Source: Macrotis lagotis
Taxonomy: Eukaryota > Chordata > Mammalia > Peramelemorphia > Peramelidae
NCBI RefSeq assembly: GCF_037893015.1
Contig: NC_133660.1
Location: 281,419,067-281,483,066 of the forward strand
Length of the DNA: 64,000 nucleotides
Direction: 5' to 3'
A program made the translations under genes and the position numbers. Position 1 is the stretch's first letter, and every line of letters begins with the position of its first letter. Below, piece after piece: positions 25,297 to 34,513 of the stretch. Under the pieces are notes generated by a model that was not told the DNA's origin, did not search any database, and saw only the letters and a program-made list of their open reading frames with translations.

Positions 25297-28200
25297 CTTC
25301 CTTCCTTTCCTTTCTTTCTTTTCTTTCTTTCTCTTTCTTTCTCTCTCTCTTTCCTTTCTTTCTCTTTCTTCCTTTCTTTCTTTCTTCCTTTCTTTCTTTC
25401 CTTTCTTTCCTTCTTTCTTTCTTTCTTTTTTCTTCCTTCCTTTCTTTTTCCTTCTCTTCCTTCCTTCCTTTCCTTCTTTTCTTTCTCTTTCTTTCTTTCT
25501 CTCTCTCTTTCCTTTCTTTCTCTTTCTTCCTTTCTTCCTTCCTTTTTTTCTTTCCTTTCTTTCTTTTCTTTCTTCCCTACTTTCTTTTCTTTCTATTTTC
25601 TTTCTTTCTTTCTTCCTTCCTTTTTTCTTTTCTTTTCTTTTTCTTTCCTTTTCTTTCTTTCCTTTCTTTCTTTCTCTCTCTCTTTCTCCTCCTCCACCTT
25701 CTTCTTCTTCTTCTTCTCCTCCTCCTCCTCTGCCTTCTTCCTCTCCTTCTTGTAAAATGAGAAAAATAATCTTTTCACTTCTTGCCCCAGAAGATTGTTG
25801 GAAGAAAACACCAGGGCAGAAATGTGAGTTAGCATCATTGGCTTTGGGAGGGTCCCTTAACCTCCGTGAACCTCATTTTCCTCATGTTTAAAGTGAAGAA
25901 ATTGAATTAAACACTCTCTACCTTCCTCAAGTTGGCCCAAGGCTGGACGCCTCTAATTACTCTTTCCCATCTCAGTCATTCGAATAGCTGAAGACAGTGA
26001 TCACATCCCCTTGATAAATGGCCCCAGTGCTCTCACAACATGAAATCAAGACCCTTCACTATTGAGTTGCCCACTTCTCAATGGCTCCTCAGTTGAAGCT
26101 CATCCTAAGGTGGGTTACCCAGAGCCACCCACAAAAATGTAGAAGGGGCTGGAGCAGGGCAGAAGACAGCAGGATCTACCCCCTTAGTCTTGGACATTGT
26201 GACTCTTTATGCTGCCTAAAAGCTGTCTGGGTTTTTTGTCCTTTCTCTCCTCACTCATATTGAGCTCACAGTCTCAGAAGCTAGAGATCTTCTTCCAATG
26301 AATTGCTTTCTAGGGAGTTCCAATGATGTGGATTATTTGAACCCACCTAAGACTTGACATTTGTTCCTACTCAATTTCATTTTCTGACTTAATCAGAATG
26401 CTGACCTGCTGTCACCCTCCTCGGTCATTCACATGTTAGTTCTCCATCTGGGGTCATCTCCAGTCCTGATCCATGTCCGGCCACTGGATCCAGATGGCTC
26501 AGGAGGAGAAAGTGAGGTTGCTGACTCAACACCGCATCCTCTCATTCAAATTCTCTACATGGAGTTGTCATCACATCACCTCCCTGGTGTCATGGCCTTC
26601 TTCAAGAACCAAGGACAAACAATATTCACTCTCCCTCCTAACTCGGCAACTTCCATAAACTGGATAAATAGGCCATCTCTGCCCTTATCAATGTAGGACG
26701 GATCTGGAGTAGTCAGTGTTACATAATTTGCTGATGAAAATGTTAACCCACAAGCAACAAACAGCTCTCTGGAGCACTGGCCCCCTGTAAGATTCTCCAG
26801 TGCTTACCTGATCAGCCCAGCCTCAGAACCTCAGGAGAAGGCTACAGATGGGGGTCAAAGGGAGTGCTGGGGATGGATAAGAGGGCTTGGGGGACAAGGG
26901 TCGATGGAATGGAGAGGATCAAAGGTGATCGATTCAGTGCCCCTTCTGTCCTGGCATGTGCTGAGTTGTGATGAGGAAGGAGTTGGGGGAGGGAGGTGTT
27001 ATTCCCTTCCCTGGCTTCTCTATCCTGTGTCAAAATCAACTACTTTCCTCTTCCCCAGATCACTCAGCTAAAGATTGCCAGCAACCCTTTTGCCAAAGGC
27101 TTCCGAGAGTGTGACCCGGATACCTGGTAATAAATGCATCAGAATACAAGACACACCTACCACTCCCACGTGCTTTCTAGCTTATGAAATATGATTACAT
27201 GGTAGACAGGGCCCAACCCTGCACCCCCTAATTCTGACTGAGCTCCACCCTCTTCACCCCTCAAGCACATAGACCCCTACCCAGGATAGATGAGCCACCC
27301 CCTTGCTCACCCTCAACTCTTGCCCCCCCCCCCCATCAGCCCCTGAAACAACCACAGTTCTCTTTGTCTATGCCCCCAGGCCCAGGGCTCCAAGGCCTAT
27401 GGTCAGCCCCATGTCCCGAAGCAGCCAGAGCAGGCGGGTTCCACTGCTGAAGGAGGATCATCAGGAAGAGAAAGGTAAGACAGTCTCCTCCAGGGTAACA
27501 GGGGAGGTGTCTGGCTTTGGAGGGACTGCAGATCCCTGCCCCTCCCTTCAACCTCCTTTCTGGCAAGGGGTCTCCTCTCCTCCCAGGCTGGGACAAGGCG
27601 TAACACAGGGATGGCTGCGGTTAGTTAGCTCAGTGGATAGGGCATGATGCTAAGAAAGTCACAGATTTCCTCCCCATTTAACCTGTAAATGCAGTTCTCA
27701 TCCTACCCGCAGTTTGGCCTTGAACCTCGTCTCAATGGCAGCTCCCAGAGGGACACAGGCCTCCATTCCTGCCTTGCCTCCTTGTCCAGGAGAGGCATTT
27801 TCATGTGAGCTTTGGGAAAGGCAGATTAATAGGGATTATAGCTCACACCCAGTGTCCACCTGCAAAAGCCAGTCAGCCGTTATCCACAGAACACGATCTA
27901 GGAGAATCACCACAGGCCAGGGACTTGTCCCATGGAAAAGATGAGAATAAAAAGAGAGCAACCATTGTTCCACAGAACAGCCAGTCCCATTCCTACAGCA
28001 CAGCATAGTTCACAAGAACTTTTTTCACTGCAGTCCCCTAAGGTCAAGTGTACAAAGATTATTCCCATCTTGTGGATGAGGAAACTGAGGCAGGTGAAAT
28101 GGCTCGTTCAGGATCACACAGTTATCAAAGATCATTGAAGTACGGATGGGAGGGACGTCGGAGGTCATCTAGTTCAGGCCATTTTACAGGCTCCAATTGG

Positions 28201-29347
28201 ACAAGTGACTTGTCACCAATCACAAAAGGAGTAAGTGAGAGAGCTGGGATTAGAAACCAGAACCTGGGACTCCAAGTCTAACTAGCAGGCAGTTCTTCCA
28301 CTACAACATTCTGCCTCAGTTTCCTCATCTGTAATATGGGCTGGGGAAGAAAAATGGGAAACCACTCCAGGATCTTTGCCATGAAAATCCCACAACTGAA
28401 AAACAATGTCGATCCCAGAGTGCAGAGTTGGAGTGGTGGGGTCTGGGAAGTGACAGAGGGGTAGACTCAGGCTTCCTGCCTATCAGTTTCCCCAAAGTAG
28501 AATGTATTGCCTTGAGAGGTAGTGAGCTCCTCATCACTGATGTGATGGGCATTCTTAGTAAGGTCCTCAGCTCTGAAATCCTGAATGTGGGCAATGAGGA
28601 TGGCTTTGAGAACAGACTGGTGTCAGTGTGAGTGAGGAGAGGGGAAGCCCTGCACTGGGGGCGGGGGGGGGGGGGTGTCAGAAAACATGAGTTCAAATCT
28701 CACCTCCATCATTAACTTCAGGCTCCTCTATGAGTCAAATTAGATAAATCTCAGGTCCCTTGTAGGGCTCTGAGGAATAGGATGCTCTAAGGAACTGAAC
28801 CAGGCTGCTTCCAGAAATTTCTGTGCTCCATCCAGAGCTGTCCTCCCCGTTCAGTACTACCAATAGGGGAATCTGGGCGTTCTAAACATCTGAGAGCTTC
28901 CTCTGGGAGGCTGTGCAGCTTGAGAGCTGAGGCCCCAGACCTATAGCAAAGACTTTGACTTGGGTCCCACTTGGAGCACAGCTCACTCAGGAAACTCCTT
29001 CTTTCTTAGACCTGGACAAAGCTGGCCAGAACTTCCACCCCAAATTCTCCACCTCTGTCTCCAGGACCACTTCCCAGCTTCATCATCACCCGATGGGATC
29101 TGTGCTGTCCAGAGAGACCTCTGGGGTTCCCCGGTCCAGGGCTGCCCACCTGCCCCCAGAGGTCCTTCTGGCCCCCACCGACTACCAGTCCCTTTCCTAC
29201 CATGGCCTATACATGGGGGTCTCAGCCAGGGCTCGCTCAGCCCCTTACCCTCTCCCTGAGGCCAAGGTGGTGGGGAGCCAGGGAGCCCCACATCTCCAGC
29301 CTCCTCAAAGTGTTCTGGGCCTCTTGGCAAGCAGCCAGGACCAATAG
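15040..29347 (+). CDS. TBX10: T-box transcription factor TBX10, 8 coding exons
   Basis: DNA-binding T-box factor of the TBX1 subfamily, nuclear. Exons 2-8 are 21970-22246, 22340-22441, 23554-23725, 24901-25056, 27059-27126, 27380-27474 and 29010-29347, all with GT-AG borders and matching phases. The T-box (about residues 68-255) runs from [16 protein letters not shown] through [13 protein letters not shown] and YQPRFHVV to [15 protein letters not shown] and is nearly identical to human TBX10. The C-terminal PPEVLLAP and APYPLPEA blocks also match. Exon 2 is open from its acceptor ([18 protein letters not shown]) and human TBX10 has three residues before this point. I therefore infer a tiny coding exon, ATGGCAA followed by GTAAGT, at 15040-15046, giving MAT-FISAS and 404 aa in total (human 385). 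If this exon is wrong, Met at 21993 is the fallback start. Intron 1 is 6.9 kb. Confidence 0.93.
16432..16543. repeat. (GA)30 microsatellite followed by poly-G run
   Basis: About 60 bp of perfect GA repeat (16432-16491), 33 bp of ordinary sequence, then 18-19 consecutive G residues (from 16525). It is in TBX10 intron 1 and is prone to length variation and assembly error. Confidence 0.97.
17240..17259. repeat. Perfect 20-bp palindrome AATTAATCGATCGATTAATT
   Basis: The perfect inverted repeat has no spacer. It holds two TAAT/ATTA homeodomain-type cores around CGATCG. It lies in TBX10 intron 1, in sequence without recognised repeats. Confidence 0.9.
20026..20172 (+). mobile_element. Marsupial tRNA-derived SINE
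   Basis: GGGGCGGCTAGGTGCTGCAG through CCCCATTGCCTTGCAAAAAC and an A-rich tail. Target duplications CCTCCTACCA flank it at about 20015 and 20176. Confidence 0.9.
20620..21236. repeat. Degenerate TATCTCTG/TCTGTTATCTC array split by a SINE
   Basis: CTATCTCTG and TGTTATCTC units repeat irregularly over about 600 bp. A minus-strand marsupial SINE (20780-20931) interrupts the array and is flanked by the duplicated target TCTATTATCTCTT. The open Leu/Ser/Tyr-rich frames here are artefacts. Confidence 0.85.
20780..20931 (-). mobile_element. Marsupial tRNA-derived SINE
   Basis: Reverse-strand copy (GAGGCAATGGGTTAAGTGAC ... CCACCTAGCGTTCCC) inserted in the TATCTCTG array, with duplicated flanks TCTATTATCTCTT on both sides. 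Confidence 0.9.
25184..25752. repeat. 570-bp (TTTC)n polypyrimidine tract in TBX10 intron 5
   Basis: The tract begins 127 bp after the exon 5 donor. It starts as about 100 bp of perfect CTTT repeat and decays into CTTT/CCTT/TC mixtures, ending as (CTT)n(CTC)n. It is pyrimidine on the transcribed-sense strand. The long Phe/Leu/Ser open frame across it is not a gene. Confidence 0.95.
27612..27665 (+). pseudogene. tRNA-Ile-like 5' half
   Basis: GGTTAGTTAGCTCAGTGGAT followed by AGGGCATGATGCTAA resembles the D-arm, A-box and anticodon arm of tRNA-Ile. The sequence loses the pattern after about 50 bases and has no T-arm or B-box. It lies in TBX10 intron 7. It is either a tRNA pseudogene fragment or the head of an unfamiliar tRNA-derived SINE. 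Confidence 0.5.
28036..28380. mobile_element. Old MIR-like SINE remnants
   Basis: Two adjacent pieces: one reads GATGAGGAAACTGAGGCAGG with a GGATCACACAGTTA box, the next TCATCTAGTTCAGGCCATTTTACAG. They end with GCCTCAGTTTCCTCATCTGT. They are typical of ancient mammalian CORE-SINEs and lie in TBX10 intron 7. Confidence 0.6.
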
Positions 29348-30322
29348 TAAGCATCCAGCGGAGGCAGAGTTGTGCCCATCCCAGGATGCAGGGCTGGGGT
29401 TGACACTCCTGCAAGCTTCCAGCCCCCAGATCAGTAGAACCCCTCCCCCCACTCAGCTTCCTTCTACCTGGTTTGAACAGCCTTATAACTTCCTAACTTG
29501 TGATGTGAGGCAAGTTACTCCTTGGACCCATTTTACAGATAAGGAAACCAAGACCCAGTTTCCTTGGGGGGGGGGGATGACTCAGACAGACCCACTCTCA
29601 ACTTTTCTCCCTTCCTAATTCCTACCTCTTAGCCACATCTTATCCCCATCCAACCCAGAGACATTGCCCACTTTCCCCCAAAAGCTAGGGTGGGGGGAGG
29701 AGGGAGACAAGGGAGGGGGCCCTAAATTTAGGTCACCTGACTTTCAATCTGTTGTCATTTTTACTGACTGCTTGGGGGCCTTTTCTACCTGCCCAGAGGG
29801 AGTCACATGAGGGTTGAGAGAGAGGCACCTCTTCTTTCTCAGATACCCTGAAAGATGAAGATCTTCAAGTTTGCTCCTCAAAGCATCCTGGGACCTGCTC
29901 CTCAAGTCCTCTCCTCAACCCCTCCCCCATTTCCCCATCACACCCACAGCCAGGTGTGACCCAACCCTACCTGGCCCGGGAGGGAGACTGAGGAGCCCAG
30001 CCTAGGCCCACAGAGGCAGAGGTCAAGTTCAGACACCATGTTTGACCTTCCAGAGGACTGCTCCCCAGCTGTTGTCTTTGGGCTAGTGGACATGGGAGGG
30101 AGTAGGGGCAAAAGGCACCAGAGTCTGGGATACAGCCCCCCCTCCGTCCCCTGGCTCTCCATTTCCCCAAGGCTATAGATGGAGAGACACCAGGAGATCT
30201 GGGGAAGTTGGTCTTTGGGGGTGTCCCAACTCGCATCCTCCTCTAGTATGCGTTCAGTAGACCAGGCCAGAGGAGATCCAGGCCTCAGGAACCCAATGAC
30301 GTCTCTGTTCCCTTTCTTGGTC

Positions 30323-30328
30323 ATTAAA
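30323..30328 (+). terminator. Possible TBX10 poly(A) signal ATTAAA
   Basis: ATTAAA lies 976 bp after the stop codon and is followed by a G/T-rich GAATGTGGG element. It is the best signal I see before the next CpG island, but it is not unique evidence. Confidence 0.4.
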
Positions 30329-31109
30329 CAACTGGCATGAATGTGGGCAGTCAGAGAAGCTGATTGGGGGTCTCCATGGCGGCCTCGCCATTCTAATGCG
30401 TTTCTTTACTCGGTGGAGGACCGAGTCAGGACCTAAAAAGATCTTGCCAAGTCAGAACCATGGACCCAGCTGAGCAGGGTGAAAGGAGGCTGGCCCCATG
30501 ATTTTATTGGTGAAAGATGCTGCTACAGAAGCGTCCTCTACCTGGACAGATGCTGCTTACTGCCTTTGCAGATTCTCCAAGACCAGGGTCCCTCACTCAC
30601 CCTCAGCCCCCAAGGTCATCTCGGGCTGCATTGAAGGTCTCAGGGCTCTTCTGCGGAGGTCAGACAGTCTTGGGGATCAAGGGGGTCACTCCTTGGAAAC
30701 ACACTGATCCTTCTAGAGGGAGGAAGTGCAGACACTACAGGGACCTTGGGGTGGATGGAAGGGAGGCTTAAAGGAGCCTCAGGGAGGTGGATGTGGGTGC
30801 CAGCTGCCCTCAGGGTCTGAAAAGCCATCTGGGGGAGGAGAAGGGGGAGATCAGTGCTCTCAAAGAAAAAAGAAGCTTCTTCACCCTGAGACCTGTCCCA
30901 GAGTGTAATGGTGGAAGGGACTCCCAGATGAGGAGGCTTCTGGGGCATCTTCTGGGGTACAGAATGGCCAAATAAGGGAGGAGCCTACAGAGAAATTTCA
31001 GATACAATTTCAGAAATATTTAATGCTAATATTATCAAGAAGGGAGAGTGCTTTAAAAAGTGGCTCCCTCACCACCATCCTGAGTTAAGTGTAATCCAGA
31101 CCCATTTTC

Positions 31110-31271
31110 TTTTTTATTTTTAGGGGTTTTTTGTGTGTGAGGCAAATGGGGTTAAGTGGCTTGCCCAAGGCCACACAGCTAGGTAATTATGAAGTGTTTG
31201 GGACCGGATTTGAACCCAGGTACTCCTGACTCCAGGGCCAGTGCTCTATCCCTTGTGCCACCTAGCCGCCC
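31110..31271 (-). mobile_element. Marsupial tRNA-derived SINE
   Basis: Reverse-strand copy with flanking duplications CCAGACCCATTTTC / CCAGACCTATTTTC. Confidence 0.9.
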
Positions 31272-31839
31272 CCAGACCTATTTTCCAGACGAAGAAGTTG
31301 AGGCTCAGGTGGACAAGGGGCACGTCTGGGTCAGGACTGGAATGGGTCTCCACTGCAAAAAAGAGGGTCATCTCGGCCCCCTGTCAGTGGTGGGCTGTTG
31401 GGAAATAACCTTAGCCAAGTTCATGAATGAGGGACACAGGACAGAGCTCTTCTCTTGATGGGGGAGGGAGGGCTGCCCTTGTGGGGGGAGGGGACGGGAG
31501 CCCTTCCTGGAGGAAGGAAGGCCCTGAGTTCTGGGCTCTCTTCCAGAATGTGCCTTGGCCGCGAGGCTCGCACTTCACCTTGTCTCCCCCATAGACCAGG
31601 GCCTGGGGCCTCCCTCTTTGGCCTTTGGCTTTGCATCCGAGGTTGTTGCCTTGATTACTCTGCGGGAGCTCGGAGGGCATCCAGCATGACCCCTGCTCCC
31701 TTTTGGGGAAGGGAAGGAAAGGACGTGTCCAAGGTCACAGAGACAAAGAGGCGGACGGGAACAAAGCTGGACCCCAGCCCCGAATCTAAACTCGAAGGGA
31801 GGAGCTTTGGGAGAGAAGGGGTGGGGCTTCTAGGGACCC

Positions 31840-32480
31840 CTCCCAAATAGGGGCCTTTGCCCACCCCACCCCGCCCCGCCCCACAGGGCCTCTGCCCAGG
31901 CGCGGGCAGACTTCTCACCCAGTTCCCGGGCCGCTCCCCGGGGCCCCGACGGGGCGGGGGAAGCCGAGGCCGGGGGTGTGGCCCCCAACCCCCCCCCCAC
32001 GCCTCCCTCCGGACATTCACTCTGGCCCCCTCCGGAGCAGGAGGGGGCTCGCGCCTGGACCCCACCCCGGCCAGGACCCCCGCCCCGCCCGGCCCCGCCC
32101 CCGCAGCCATTTTGCTCCAGCAACGGGCACCGCGGGCCCAGGTCAGTGCTGGGGGGGCGGGGGGAGGGTTGGTTCCCCGATCTCCCCCCGCCCCGCACGC
32201 TGGCCCTGGGCCCTGTGCCGCCCCCTGCCGGGCCGCCTCTGACTTTGACCTTGGGAGTGACCTAGCCTGCTAATGCTGGCTCCTCCCCAGCCTTTCCGCC
32301 TGGCTCTGCGGTTTCCAGGCTTCCCCTGGAAAGACGGGAACTGGGACGGGGGTGGGGCGGGGCTAGGGGCATGCTGGGCACCACCCCTGAGCCCCTCTCG
32401 GCGGGGGGCAGCTCGGCCCTGGGTGTCCGGGGCCTTCGGCACCGAGCCTAGGAGGGGGCTGAGAGCACGACAGAGCTGGG
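31840..32480 (+). promoter_or_regulatory. CpG island, probable NUDT8 promoter and non-coding first exon
   Basis: Dense CpG and GGGCGG/CCCGCC (Sp1-type) sites stand out from the surroundings. GCAGCCATTTTG at 32103-32114 reads CAAAATGGCTGC on the minus strand, close to the YY1 core. CGGGCCCAG is followed by GTCAGT, a plausible splice donor after 32141. The NUDT8 ATG exon has an acceptor (CTCTCCACAG) ending at 34499, so a 5' UTR exon ending at 32141 would splice to 34500, leaving a 2.4 kb intron. The splice pairing is inferred. Confidence 0.6.
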
Positions 32481-34499
32481 AGAAGCCTGGAGAAGTCTGC
32501 AGAGTTTGCAAGTGGCTTTGCATTGTTTCCTTTGATTCTTCCTTCCCACTGTCCCAACAACCCTTTGAGGCCTGTGCTAGGATCTGCGTCCTTTAATGAT
32601 CATCGGAATTTCCCCTATGTGGAAACTGAGGCCTAGACAGGTGCCCGCTACTGTGTGTCAGAGGTCAGAGTTCAAGCCAGTTCTCTCTCATGCCCAGGAC
32701 ACCAGAGCTGGAAGGTATTTAGGGAACGATTACCCAGTTTCACCTTTGCTCTGGACAGACAAGGCCCTGAGGCCTAGTGAACCTTCCAGCTCCAAGACTT
32801 GTGCTTCTCTAGGAGGCACCTCCACCCAGGCTCCACGACCTTCCCCCAACCCCAGGCCCTCTTCTAGTCCTGTGGGTGTGGTGTCTGAGGGGGCCTGCTC
32901 TCTTAGATGAGGCCTTAATGGGAACTGGTGAGGCCTGGACCCTGCGCTCAAGAGTCCTTCTGGACAGAGAGAGCCCTTCCATTACTCCATAAGCATTCCT
33001 CTAGCATCTGCAGTGGGCAACCCCCCATTTTCAGGTTCAGAGAGTAAAAGCCCCCTGGAAACCTAGGTTCTCTCAGAATAAACAAGAACTAAATATAAGC
33101 TAAATCCAAGTATTTGAGAGGAGACACAAGCCAAATACAATGTTTTTGGGCGGAGACACAAGCTAGATACAATGCATTTGAGAGGAGATTGCTCCCCTCC
33201 TCAGAGGCTTGGAGGTGAGACTCCTTTAGCAGCCAGCACATGAGCTGGACTCGGAAGGAAGAGAAGGGTCTCCCAAGCCTCCCAAGTCCTAGGCCAGTCT
33301 GTTCAGTCACAGAAATGATCAGATCATGTCCCTGAGAGGAGCAGCAATCTGGTACTATCACTTGAAAGAAAAAAATGGCAAACAGAATTCTAACATTTGT
33401 AAAATCCTGCCAAAGGCTGATTTGGTGAAAGCATGACAACCGATGTCCTCAGACAAAATTCCTGCAGAGCCTAGCTGGGGAAGGTCTTTAGATGCCAAAC
33501 AGAGGACTTTAGCCTCGAGGTAATTGGGAACCATTGGAACAGGTTGTCCCTCAAAGCCCATTCATGTGGCATTATTAATATTTTTATTACACTCATTGGT
33601 TTTTTTTGGCAGGGCAATGGGGCTAAGTGACTTGCCCAAGGCCACACAGCTAGGTAATTAGTAAGTGTGTGAGACTGGATTTGAACTTAGGTTGTTCTAA
33701 CTCCAGGGCCAGTTCTCTATCCACTGTGCCACCTAGCCGCCCCCTATTATACTCAGTTAATATGGATTACACTGCAATCACAAATATATATGCGCTTCAG
33801 TATGTAGCCATTGACAAGTTTTTGTTGAGTGATATGACCCAAAAGATCTAGAAGGTTGGATATCCATGCACTGGAGATTAGTGAGTCAGAAGCCTGGTCA
33901 GATCACTTGGCATGTATGTAAAGTTTGGCCTGGACAGGAGAGAGAAAGAGAGCGAGACTGGAGGCAAGGAGACTAGTTAAAGGCCACTGAAAAGTGCAGG
34001 AGTGGGGGGAATGGGTATAATTGAAATTGAACAGAGGGAATTGGCCAGTGGGGCAAGGTTTTATCTCTGGGAGTGAGAGGGATTAGTGGAGGAAACAGTC
34101 TTGGCTGAGGGGAGCCCCATTAGAAGAAGGGAATCCCAGGCGATGCATCTTGTAACAAAAATGCTATCTGAGGGCCATCATCACCCATGAGGACAAAGCA
34201 GTGGGGAAAATGGTACCTGGCCTGGAATTTAAAGTACCCTGAGGTCACAGACCCCATAGGCCATGGAGACCTTTAATGAGGAAGAGGTCAAGGCCTGGAG
34301 AGAGGATGTCACCTAAGATCATAGGCCCAGTCAGTAGTAGAACCAGGATTTTAATCTGTCTCTTCAGAGCTCATTCTATTGGGGCCTTTCTTCTATTCCT
34401 TCTCCCTTGACTGAGTTTTGCCCATTTTCCAGGTTGTGGACAGCACCATACCAGGGGGAGCAAAGGCACCATCTCAGCTGAGCTTCCTTCTCTCCACAG
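32481..34499. other. Probable NUDT8 5' UTR intron
   Basis: No coding exon seen. It holds one marsupial SINE (33598-33743) and MIR-like fragments near 34280-34380 (GAGAGGATGTCACCTAAGAT). Confidence 0.4.
33598..33743 (-). mobile_element. Marsupial tRNA-derived SINE
   Basis: Reverse-strand copy ending CCACCTAGCCGCCCCC, flanked by TATTACACTCA / TATTATACTCA duplications. Confidence 0.9.
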
Positions 34500-34513
34500 A
34501 GCTCCAAGGTGCC

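Larger units (their letters stand above)
29348..31840. other. TBX10 3' UTR and TBX10-NUDT8 intergenic DNA
   Basis: No further coding exon recognised. The likely TBX10 poly(A) signal is at 30323. One marsupial SINE lies at 31110-31271. The rest is moderately GC-rich single-copy sequence with no recognisable feature. Confidence 0.45.

Noticed and set aside
24468-25760. 430-codon open frame with a Phe/Leu/Ser-rich second half
   Set aside because: It runs through TBX10 intron 4, reads exon 5 out of frame and continues into the CTTT tract; it is compositional only.
27612-27665. Functional tRNA gene
   Set aside because: Only the 5' half is recognisable; B-box and acceptor pairing are missing.
31655-32273. 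Pro/Gly/Arg-rich open frames in the CpG island
   Set aside because: Expected in GC-rich DNA without stops; no homology on either strand.
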